NCBI GenBank assembly: GCA_946902875.1
Contig: OX336339.1
Coordinates: 22,909,349-22,973,348 of the forward strand
Source of the DNA: Nematopogon swammerdamellus
Taxonomy: Eukaryota; Arthropoda; Insecta; Lepidoptera; Adelidae
Direction: 5' to 3'
Length of the DNA stretch: 64,000 bases
Part shown: in pieces, positions 1-9,300 of the stretch
Layout of the letters: the number at the start of each line of letters is the position of its first letter
Position numbering within the stretch: the stretch's first letter is position 1
Made by a program: the position numbers and the translations under genes
The notes under the pieces: generated by a model
Seen by the model: the letters and a program-made list of their open reading frames with translations, nothing else
Told to the model about the DNA's origin: nothing
Databases searched by the model: none

Positions 1-110
1 TGGCTATACTGGACTAGAGGAGAACACAGCCCAGGCTGTTATGCGGCCATCTTACATCCAGTACGGTGATACCAACCCAGTCGGCTACAATTTGAGCCTA
101 CCACCTAGTA
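1..110 (-). repeat. SINE-B fragment (tRNA-derived SINE), cut by window edge
   Basis: The reverse complement matches the middle and 3' half of the SINE-B family seen complete at 19248-19653 and 49756-50165. It includes the segments reading 'ggctcaaattgtagccgac' and 'ctcctctagtccagtatag'. The copy continues beyond base 1, so its full extent is unknown. Confidence 0.8.
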
Positions 111-724
111 ATGATTCAACATTGGCAAGTTTTAAGGAGTTATTTCATTGTATATGAGGTTTGAGCACTGATCCGGCTAATATTAAGATCATCTCGCGAA
201 ATTGTAGGTACATTATTATCGGTGAGATAATAATAAGATTTGTGGAACAATATACTATCAGAGGATAATTCTCCTTCACACAAAAAAAAATGCTGTCATT
301 TGTACACGTACATGTAGTTATTATAAGCTATGCTTTAACACAAATGAAAAAAGAAAAAAAAAGAAAAATACACGAGAATACAAATTTTTTGGGGTCGTTA
401 TGTCGCAAAACCATGCGGATGTACGAAAAATGTAAAAATGAGCGGATATCCGGAATGATGGCAGGCGGTGCGGAGAGCGCAGCCCGCGGCGGTTGTCCAC
501 CCGCCCCCACCCCGCCGCCCGCCACCCCACCCGCGTCATTCACAAAGGCTACAGGAGAGGCGCGGTGGAAAAATAAATCTTTTTTAAATCTTTTCATTGA
601 ACTGACCAGAGATTTGTGTAAATAGTTCTGAGTGATTTGTTTTTGAACTCTACAACTAAGGTATATTTTTATATTAAAGGTAATTGTACCCTTATGTTGA
701 ACATTACAGGATTGAATAAAATAG
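111..724. other. No gene seen
   Basis: AT-rich single-copy-looking sequence with a short GC-rich patch around 465-560. The open frames across it are short, low-complexity and antisense to one another. None resembles a protein family I know. Confidence 0.5.
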
Positions 725-1038
725 GTCAGCCTCGGGTAGCTGATTGGTGCGGTTGAGCGCGATCAGTAATTCGATGCGTGGTCGCTCATCTCACCGTTGG
801 AGGCTGACCGTGGTTCGAATTCCAAAAGGTTTATCCCGCCCGGGTTGATACCACCGCACTGAATGCAACGTCAGTCGAAACGGCTATGTGAATAGTTCGT
901 GTTTTCCGTCCAGTCCAGTGTAGCCGACATGAAATGAAGGGAAGCACTGACATGGTACCTAGTTCACCCGGTTTTATGGGCTGACATCACGGATTTTGTA
1001 GGTGATGGAGCTAAACGTGTCAGTATATAAAAAAAAAA
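725..1038 (+). repeat. SINE-A copy (tRNA/5S composite SINE), internally deleted
   Basis: Starts with the family head 'gtcagcctcggg' and keeps the 5S-like tract in diverged form ('gagcgcgatcagtaattcg'), the B-box-like 'gtggttcgaattcc', the core around 'gataccaccgcactg', the tail 'tgacatcacgg' and a terminal A-run. About 45 bp between the B-box and the core, present in other copies, is missing. Confidence 0.85.
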
Positions 1039-1978
1039 TTTTGATAAATAAAATATTATACAATAATAATTTATGACCTAATAAATGACCTATGTATGTT
1101 TTGAATTAATCTTCATTAAAAATTCGTACGCCCACATTAAATAACATAAAAACATTATTACGCTGGGATAATTGCATCAAAATCATTTAGTGATATAGCA
1201 AAGGATCGATGGCGGAATGAAAAAAAAAATCGGTCAAGTGCGAGTCGGACTCGCGCACCCAGGTTCCGTACAGCTCGTGATATTTCATTGACACAGGTTG
1301 TGACGGCAGCAGCATCATTTAAAATTAGAATGAAATAATTATGTGCCCCCGTAAATATTCGAATACCCGTTGGCGCCGTCGTCGGACTACACCTCTGCGT
1401 TAGTCTGGCGCGCGCAAGTTGTCGTGCTTCACATAAAAAAAACCCCGATCAAAAGAAAGAGAGACAGAGAAAGTCAAAATAATTTCCGTTTAGTTACGTA
1501 AAGGCGTCGGGTCGACTTATATTTTATTATATTCGTAATTAAATACCGAATCATTAAATTTAATTAAAATTAATTGTATATTTTTTAAAAGAAAAAAAAT
1601 TTAAACCACTTCTGTAAATTTTTATAAAACTACCTTATTATGAAACAATATTTTCAAACGACTTAAAAAAAAAGAAGAATGTTCTCAATTGAACCTTTAC
1701 GTATTTTCCTTTTATACTTTCCTACATATTGTTCTTTACAGAACGGCGCTGGGCGCCAGTGAGAGCTGGAAGCGATGCATGTACAGAACGTGTGTTCGTA
1801 CGTACAGAGCAGTAAGTTACAATACGTGCAGGCAGCCACAGGGAAAGGGTTTGCACGTGCTTTTTACTTCCCGCTCGGCGATCGCGCCTCGTATTTCACA
1901 GCGGAAACAACGAGCCGCCTGTGCCTCGGACCCAGTACACAGAGGCGTATTTAGCGAAGACAAGCTTATGTACTGGAC
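1039..1978. other. Repeat remnants, no gene
   Basis: Very AT-rich. Around 1226-1272 is the start of the 'GTGCGAGTCGGACTCGCGCAC' repeat (family D). Around 1478-1515 is a single arm of the 'TTTCCGTTTAGTTACTTAAAGG' foldback family, which is complete at 8640, 55597 and 61905. The open frame at 1689-1982 has no recognisable domain. The stretch at 1740-1978 is more GC-balanced and could be the leader of the candidate exon at 1979. Confidence 0.5.
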
Positions 1979-2092
1979 ATGATTCCAGACGTTAAATTAC
2001 AAAACTCGCTCGATTTCAACTCATCAGAAGCGTTAGATGCTGCAGTCGACGCGGCGAGTGGGATGGCGAGAGAGACGATTGCAAGTGTTTGG
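1979..2092 (+). CDS. Candidate first coding exon of an unrecognised gene (38 codons)
   Basis: An ATG at 1979, with a purine at -3 and an in-frame stop at 1952-1954, opens a 38-codon frame. It begins MIPDVKLQNSLDFNSSEALD and ends ...ARETIASVW, directly followed by a strong donor site, TGG|GTGAGT at 2093. The composition is that of an ordinary soluble protein N-terminus, hydrophilic then alanine-rich and amphipathic, unlike the low-complexity frames nearby. The exon would end in phase 0. I do not recognise the family and found no convincing partner exon. It does not splice in frame to PACRG exon 1, whose only nearby acceptor-like AG (6042-6043) would need a phase-1 partner. It may be the start of a gene whose other exons lie elsewhere, or a chance frame. 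Confidence 0.3.
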
Positions 2093-2384
2093 GTGAGTTA
2101 GCATGTCGGATGGTTCCCGATTCCCGGCCTTGACTCGCTGGTGAATTAAATATATTTATCAGTGATATTTTATTATAACTTATTTTGTTATAAAATATGC
2201 AAGTTATTTCAATTTGTTAACCGGAAAGTTTCTAGCGCGTTGGATGGCAAGACAAACCTGTCAGCTTTATAAATATGCTGCTCATCTTGCGGTTGTTGGT
2301 GCGGTCTTGGCTCGGAATCTCGAAATCAAAGTCCGAAATTCATATCTGGGCATCAAAAAGTTATTTCAGATGGAAAAAGGTACA

Positions 2385-2520
2385 GTACCCGGTAGTAAAT
2401 AATGAAAGTCGCCCCTGTCGCACGAACTCGCACGTCTCTGTGCGACAGGGACGACGCTCTACAACCGAATTTTCTCTTTCTAAAGCTTGCTATTCATTAT
2501 TTACTGCCGGGTAATGTACG
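2385..2520. repeat. Small foldback (MITE-like) element
   Basis: The outer ends 'acccggtagtaaataatga' and 'tcattatttactgccgggt' are inverted copies with a mismatch. An inner pair, 'cccctgtcgcac' and 'gtgcgacaggg', also folds back. The two-tier inverted structure fits a non-autonomous foldback element. No target duplication is obvious. Confidence 0.6.
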
Positions 2521-2562
2521 TGCATACCTATGTGTATACTGGATTATTATTTCTCTATGATA

Positions 2563-2838
2563 TACTGCTTCACCGCTCGGAACTGGTGTAAAACTGTATG
2601 TATGTCCCTTCAATTGCCCCTTACTAAGTGGTAGGCTCAAATTGTAGCCAACTTGGTAGGTTCGGCCTTACTGGAAGTAATATGACCGCATAGCAGCCTA
2701 GGATGCGTTCTCCTCTAGTCCAGTATAGCCAGCAATCCAAGGAAATTTCTCCAGTATATGACCTTCTACCGGTCGGTAGGTATCGGTCTGCTAGTCGGAG
2801 CCTCTCTGACCCGGTTAAACATACCGGATAAAAAAAAC
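2563..2838 (+). repeat. SINE-B, 5'-truncated copy
   Basis: Matches SINE-B from 'ctgcttcaccg..cgg' through 'ggctcaaattgtagcc' and 'ctcctctagtccagtatag' to the 3' end 'ataccggat' plus an A-run. The tRNA-like head is absent. It directly abuts the foldback element at 2385-2520. Confidence 0.8.
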
Positions 2839-4471
2839 TAAAATAGTAATATAGTACTTACACAACTTGGCGTCGCATCAGTACTGCAGTTGGTGTTAAA
2901 ATAAATGATTTTATTGTTACATACATAGAAGTTTAATGTATTTTATAAGCTCAGCTGAAGTAATGCAAAATTGTTTTAAGGAGTCTTTCGAATGTCTCAT
3001 CATGTCGTTGGTCTTTATGGTCAAGAAAGTTTGAGATAGCGCTGTTTACTTTCTGGTCTTAGGTTTCTAAAAGCCTCTGGTTCGAACCACACAAATAAAT
3101 GACAAAATTATTTCGACCCCTATATTGTGCCATCCTCAGCAGTCGTCATACCTAAATACGGCGCTGACGCCGCCACTACCGCCGACGATTTCGCAGCGGA
3201 AGCCTCGCAACCTATATAAATTTCCCAGATTTGACGAATGGCAATATCCAATTTATTTTTTCTATTTCGCTTTCGGCACGCGTAACGGCCTCAGAAATAA
3301 TAATTGTTCTCTGTTCGTACGTTCCGTATTTCACTTTTTAGTAGACGTTTCTACGGTTGCCGGGCCCCTCCGCCGCCGCGCCGCCTCCGCCCCGCGCCCC
3401 GTCCGGAATCGACTTTCCAATGAAAAGAAATCGAAAAGCGTTTTCATTTCAATGGTTTTCTATGCCTTTACAATTTTTGAAATTTTACGAGCCGCCACTG
3501 CGCGGTTGAGTTATCCTTCAATTCCAAGAGTCAAATTAGGGATTCATTCAAAAGAAATAAATGTTTGCAGTTGTCCCTACTTTGAGTGTTGAATCTGCAT
3601 GAATTGATAATATAAGTATGAACTAAATTTGCGCGAAATCATCAACCAAGCGGCAGGTTGTTATGTATAGCGAAATTGTAATATCTATTTTATGAGCCAT
3701 ACATTGATTCTGTGGGTGCTGAAAATGTTTAGGTATTATAATTTATTTTATAATTTAAAAAATTATCAATTACCCAAATATATAGTAGAAAAGTTGCTCG
3801 GTTACCTCGCTTTTAAAATGACAATAAGTAGGTAATATTAAGTGCTAGGTATGTTACGTGTATTCCTACCTGATACGTGTTTGCTAACTCATCATTTTGA
3901 TTTCCAAAAAAATAAAATATTATAGCAAATGTAAGAAGCGTGGAATTATTTCATAATAAAATACGAATTGCCCAATATCGTGGCTCTCATTCCATTCCTT
4001 CTCGGTGACTGCGGGAGAGGGTGCGGCCGGGCGGGGAGGGGACTGCGGGGGTGCGCCGCCGGGAGCGAGAGGTGATCATATAAAATGTTCAAGCTCGCCG
4101 CAGCTGATGCTATATTAAATTTTAAATATCGAACACGCGACCGACGCGCCACGCCGACATTCAATTTAGCGAGAAATCTCTGTCGCGGAAACCGCCATAA
4201 AGCCGAATATACACGTCAATAAAATAACCATTAAAGACAACCGTGACTACCGTGAGTCTGCAGATTTAGCGCCTTTGCAGCTCCACTCGGCTCGTCTAGA
4301 GCTCGCAGCGAGCGGTGGCGGCCATTATGCTCTTATGCCGAAATTACACTTTTATTAGTATAAGGAAGCGCTGCGAGTCAAGAAGTGATTGTTGATACGA
4401 CTCTCGATCACAACTTACGTTAAAATCCTTATCATTATTCATGCTCAAATATTTCATTTTAATCACCTGAT
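2839..4471. other. No recognised gene; two GC-rich patches
   Basis: Mostly AT-rich. GC-rich patches occur at about 3360-3415 and 3995-4075. The longest frame (3125-3592, +, 155 codons) has biased composition and no domain I recognise. No strong splice-site-bounded exon was found. Confidence 0.5.
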
Positions 4472-4836
4472 TCAGCCTCGGTAGCTCAGTTGTGCGGTCG
4501 GTCGACTGTTGGTCGTTATCATAAGCACACCTGGGCGCGGTCAGTACTTGGATGGGTGACCGTGGTTCGGATTCCACGTGAAACTGTAGGTAGGTCTCTT
4601 CTCTTAGTAGCTTACTAGGTGGTAAAGTTTAACCCTTCTAGGTTGGTATCACCGCACTGTATGAAAGTCGGTTGAAACGGCTATGTAAATAGTCCGTTCA
4701 GTTCAGTGTAGCCGGCACGACCGAAGGGAAGCACTGACATGATTGCATCTAGTTCATCAAGATGTTATGGGCAATACTGGTAATCTGTGGTTATGGGCTG
4801 ACATCATGGATGTAGTAGGTGATGTAAAAGAAAAAT
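4472..4836 (+). repeat. SINE-A copy with clear 5S rRNA-like block
   Basis: The head 'tcagcctcggtagctcagt' holds a tRNA A-box-like motif. Further on, 'gcgcggtcagtacttggatg' followed by 'ggtgaccg' is the 5S rRNA internal promoter sequence. It is followed at once by the B-box-like 'tggttcggattcc', the shared core and the 3' tail, which carries a short internal duplication around 4770-4795. The A-tail is interrupted. Confidence 0.9.
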
Positions 4837-4852
4837 TCTTTATCTTAGGTTA

Positions 4853-5121
4853 TAGGGAGCGTTCCATATAAATCTTCCCTTCGCCGTTGTGTTGGCTCCA
4901 CTGTCTATCTGTCAAAACACCGTTGAGGGTTGCTATGTGTACAGATTTACCCGTAATTATCAGTATTTACCGTATTTATTATACGGTAAATACCTATTAC
5001 ATTATTAGTTAATATAATCTTCACAATCTGGCAACAGGAATTTAAGCACTGACAGTGACACTGGCAGAGGAGCCAACATAACGGCGAAGGGAAGATTTAG
5101 TTGGAATTGGAACGCTCTCTA
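4853..5121. repeat. Foldback element with about 60-bp inverted ends and central palindrome
   Basis: The left arm (4853-4913) begins 'tagggagcgttcca' and contains 'aatcttcccttcgccgtt'. The right arm (5050-5121) is its inverted copy, with a small insertion and scattered mismatches. At the centre, GTATTTACCGTA (4963-4974) faces TACGGTAAATAC (4982-4993), a perfect 12-bp palindrome. No coding capacity. Confidence 0.75.
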
Positions 5122-5832
5122 CCTAGCCAACTGTGTCAGCTTCTTCTTCTTCTTCTTTTTAATTCTGGTGATTAACTGATATAACTTCGGCTTATTTTGC
5201 CAATTTCAAGTCTTGAAAGATCCACGGTAATAAATAAGTCACAGAGCAACAAATACCTACCGCCCGCGCCCCCTACTAGAAGCGCCCTAAGCGATGATAT
5301 TTGAAACCCAATAACCATACGCTGAGCTGCTAGCGCTTCGTATGTGTGTGTGTGTGCTAGTATCGACACTACACACAAAGAGGAGTAAGTTAGGCACACG
5401 CACGAAACAAATGCACACGCACAACACACATATGTAAGTCATAGGCCACGCCCACAGGCTTCAACGGCGTTGTAGAGAAATCGCGCTCACGGCGCCTCTA
5501 GTAGGGGCGGGCGCGCGCATTTCATGCTCTGTGAAATAAGTACTACTTCACACATAGAGAAAACAAATAATTCCATGAAAAAAATACAGTCGAATTGAGA
5601 ACCTCCTCCTTTTTTTTTGAAGTCGGTTAAAAACAAAGTTAACATGGGAGTTCTTAGAAATAATAATAACTAGGTATTTCGATGATTCCACGGAGCTTGC
5701 GCGAGGATTTTTGTTTGCATCCATCACTCAAATTCATGCGTAGGGCGAGGGCGGCGGCGGGTCGTTGTGTAGTCCGCCGACTGGCAGCGAGTTCCGGGCG
5801 CGGCGCTACTGTCGCGAATCGATAAGGAAAGC
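5122..5832. other. Region upstream of PACRG: microsatellite, repeat arm, GC-rich promoter-side DNA
   Basis: Contains a (CTT)n tract at about 5140-5158, CA-rich sequence at 5340-5430, and an inverted remnant of the 'accgacttcaaaaaaggaggaggttc' repeat at about 5580-5632. From about 5690 the DNA becomes GC-rich and CpG-rich up to the PACRG start, which suits a promoter. No opposite-strand parkin-like gene was seen. Confidence 0.45.
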
Positions 5833-5845
5833 GTTGCCACGCAAC
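5833..5845. promoter_or_regulatory. X-box-like palindrome upstream of PACRG
   Basis: GTTGCCACGCAAC is a 5-bp inverted repeat (GTTGC/GCAAC) around CAC, about 205 bp before the PACRG ATG. The RFX-factor X-box is classically GTTGCCATGGCAAC. This site has one base less in the spacer, so it is an imperfect match. RFX proteins drive ciliary and flagellar genes through X-boxes usually within a few hundred bp of the start, and PACRG is such a gene. The match, position and gene class agree, but function is inferred. Confidence 0.4.
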
Positions 5846-6051
5846 GGTCATCTTACAAAATAAACAATTTCCCGTCGTGGGTCGGCGCACGTACAAATTT
5901 GCCTTCTTATTTTATTACTTGTGTCAATATTGGTGTAAATATTGCAATATATCCGGCATCCGAGCGCGCCGAACATTGCAAACAAGATAAATAACGTTAT
6001 GTGCCGCGATACGTTGTAGTTTTGGATCGGAAGTAATTGTCAGTATCCGCG

Positions 6052-6342
6052 ATGGTTTTGGTCGAGGCGTGTGACCCAGCGAAATGTGGGAAGGCCTTCC
6101 GGGAGTCGCTTCGGAGGCCGAGCCCTGTGCTTCCGCCGCACTTGAGGCGCAGGAAGACGAGGATTGTGCCCGCGTTTACAATCCAGGCGATGCAGCGAGG
6201 CACGAAGGTGCAGCCTCCGCCCAAGAGTACTGTCTTCGTGCCGCAGCGGCCGAGGCCGACCATGTTCCGCAAGTGCTATCTGCGAGGGGAGTTCCCTATA
6301 GGCATTGAGTTCGAACAGGGCGGCAAGCGTCTGTGTTGGAAG
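6052..6342 (+). CDS. PACRG: PACRG coding exon 1
   Basis: Codes residues 1-97. The variable basic N-terminus is followed by the conserved entry to the domain (FTIQAM, then [16 protein letters not shown]) and ends at ...LCWK. The donor is AAG|GTTAGG at 6343, phase 0. An alternative TTG 15 bp upstream is less likely than the ATG. Confidence 0.95.
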
Positions 6343-9300
6343 GTTAGGCTCAAATTTTATATAATACGATTTTTAGAAATATTTTCTGTATGTTCCTCCA
6401 TAACTCTTAAACCGATCATCCGAATTCGATGAAACTTAGTGCAAGCACATTTAGCTATACGAGACACATAATAGACTTCATAAAAGCCCGGTTCCGGTTA
6501 CGGTTACGCTAAGATGTGGCTCTCATACAAACCGAATTGTTCCGCGCGCCGAAATAAAGGCACGGTTGCGGGCTTACTTACTTGCTTCTTTTTTTTTAAA
6601 TACGAATTTCATGCGAGCGAAACCACGGAAAAAGCTAGTATTTCATAAACTTTTAAAATTTTAGCAACTAAAATTTGGTTCTAATATTAAATAATAATAT
6701 TTATAATATAGGTACTCGTATGTATTATATAATAACAATACTTGACGTATTAATAATTATTAATATGTATTGTAAGAATAAGCTTCGCTGTGCAGAGAGG
6801 GAATGCTGCGAGCGTTATGGGCACATTCCCGACATGCCGAACTCTAGAGGAGCTTTTTTATGTTTATTAGGTAGTTCTTATTGTATTTTAATTTAACTTA
6901 TTATATTGTAAGAAGTACAATTATAAGTATTATCGATTGCGTCAGGTGCCGATCGAGAAGTTGGACTACCACCACTACCTGCCGATGTTTTTCGACGGGC
7001 TAGCGGAGGGAGAATACCCCTTCAACTTCTTCGTCGACCAGGGCATCAAGGATCTCATCACGAAGGGCTCTTACAAGGTCCTGCCAGTCGTTCCGCAGCT
7101 CATCATTCCCATCAAAAGTAAGTAATTTAAAAGAGTGTTTAATTGATTTGGTTTTACACAGAGAGAAGACAGGTACGGCGCGCCCTAAGTAAGGACAGGT
7201 TGGCTTACTTCATATTAGACAGGAAACCACATGACTCAGTGCAGACGTTCAGCCGCAGTAGAAACATGTCTGAGTGGATTACTTTTATCGCAGTACGGAC
7301 GAAAATGTCGTAAGTCATCGTGATTTCAGTACACGTTTGATTGTACGGCAGGTACGATTCTGTAGATCTCATACCTAACCATATTCATTTATTTATTTAT
7401 TTATTATTAAGAAAACATACAGCCAATAACAGTTACAGTAGGTACATTGTTTTATGCAAGGCGTATGGCCAATTACATGTTTCCCTGTTTAGTCATTTAT
7501 ACATGTTTAATTGTTTATACATAACATAACTATTGTTAAGAGCTTAAGTTACGTAAATGGGCATACACTTTGATCTGTCTAAGTATGTTTGTATGAGGGT
7601 GTGTAGGGTGCGTGTGTGTGTGTGTCAGGGTGTGTGGGTGTGTGTGAGGGTGGGTGTGTGTGTGTCAGGGTGTGAGGGTGTGTGGGAGGGTGGGTATGTG
7701 TGTGTGAGGGTGTGTGTGTGTGTTTTATTTTTGTTATTTTATGTTATTTTATTTCACTCGTCAATTCATGTACGACTTTACTTTTAAATGTTTGTTTCGA
7801 GCATGTAAATATATCTAAATCAGCAAATCTAGTGTTATATGTGTGAGTTATCCTAGGAATAACACTATTTTGCGTGTAGTTGGTGGCACAGAGCCTTTCG
7901 AAAAATAAGCGTTCAGGTTCAGCTCCTGGAGCAGTTCAGCGCAGTCAAGGTTCCCCCGCAGAACGTCGAAGAGCAGCATCATATCTAATACAATTCTTCT
8001 TTTTTATGTTGTAAAACCTACAGTTGTCATCGTAGCTCATGCCAGATAGTCTGTTGTTATAGGTGTGGTAATTTAAAAATTTTATAATTTTTTTTTTTAT
8101 TTGTTCTATCCTACTTATATATTTTGCTCGTTTTTTATTCGTTTATATTTTGTCTTTCTATAATGAAAAATATAAATACATGTGGCGCCATCTGTTATTC
8201 AGTAGCGTGAATATGTACTAATCGATTCTAAGCACGTTTCTTGTCACATCTTGGCACATCCGCCATAATACACATCATCATCATCATCAGCCTGTATCGG
8301 TCCACTGCTGGACATAGGCCTCTCCCAAGGCACGCCACCACACGCGGTCTTCCGCTCTACACACATATTCTGTGAAAATTTTAACCGCCTATCTGTTATA
8401 CGATTCAAACGATACAGTCCTAGGGTGGCCAGACGGACAGACAGACCGACAGACAGACAGACAGACGGCGTAGGCTTAGTAATAGGCTTCCATATGGATA
8501 CGGAACCCTAAAAAGCTGATCGAGGCTCGGTCGCCCAGGTAATAATTTACTATACCTACCCAAAATATAAACAAATTGATGAATTTAAAACAATTTAACA
8601 TTTTAACAGCTAAAAAGTTCAATTAAAAATTTAAAAAATCCCCGACCCTTAAAAAGTCACAAATAATGTCCGTTTACTTACTTAAAGGAGTCCCGCGCAG
8701 CTCTGAGTTTTATATTTTATATACATAGCGACTCTTTAAGTAAGTAAACGGATATTATTTTTGCGTTTTTAAGGGTCAGGGGTTTTAAATTTGTAATTTA
8801 ACTTTTATTTCAAGCTTTAAAAAAAAACCGCATGCAAATCGGTTCACTTTTTAAGATATTTTTTTTATTAATTTATTACAAACTAGCTTTTGCTCGCGGC
8901 TTCGCTCGCGTGAAACTCGTACTTAAAAAGAAGAAAGTAGCACGCGGAACAATTCGGTTTGCATGAGAGCCACATCTTAGCGTAACCGGAACTGAATTGA
9001 ATTGTATACTGTGTCGCGTATAGTTAATTGTGCGTGTATTAAGTTTCATCGAATTCGGATGATCTGTTTAAGAGTTATGGAGGAACATACATACATACAT
9101 ACAGAAAAGATTTCTAAGAATTGTCAATTTATCTTTAGTATCATACATAGAGTCTACAAACGCAATATCTCATAAAACGAAAGTAACTTACTCCATGACC
9201 ATGCCTTACAGATTTATTATTAGTATTGATTGATATAGCTAAGAACCATCCGAATTAAACCAGCGTTCTAATAAAAAAACTACATCCAAATCGGTTCATC

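Larger units (their letters stand above)
7385..7985 (-). mobile_element. 5'-truncated non-LTR retrotransposon in PACRG intron 2
   Basis: On the - strand a short coding remnant (7848-7985) is followed by an apparent 3' UTR that ends in a (TAAA)n-type tail at about 7385-7405. This is the layout of a 5'-truncated Jockey/CR1-type insertion. The GT-rich microsatellite at 7605-7725 lies inside its UTR. Confidence 0.55.

Noticed and set aside
3125..3592. 155-codon + strand frame
   Set aside because: Biased composition, no recognisable domain, no splice-site support; long only by chance in locally GC-rich DNA.
5654..5896. Parkin or another divergent gene sharing the PACRG promoter
   Set aside because: The - strand frame has no ubiquitin-like or RING features; the vertebrate arrangement is not visible here.
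7557..7787. 76-codon frame through the GT repeat
   Set aside because: Val/Cys/Gly repeats arise from the microsatellite.
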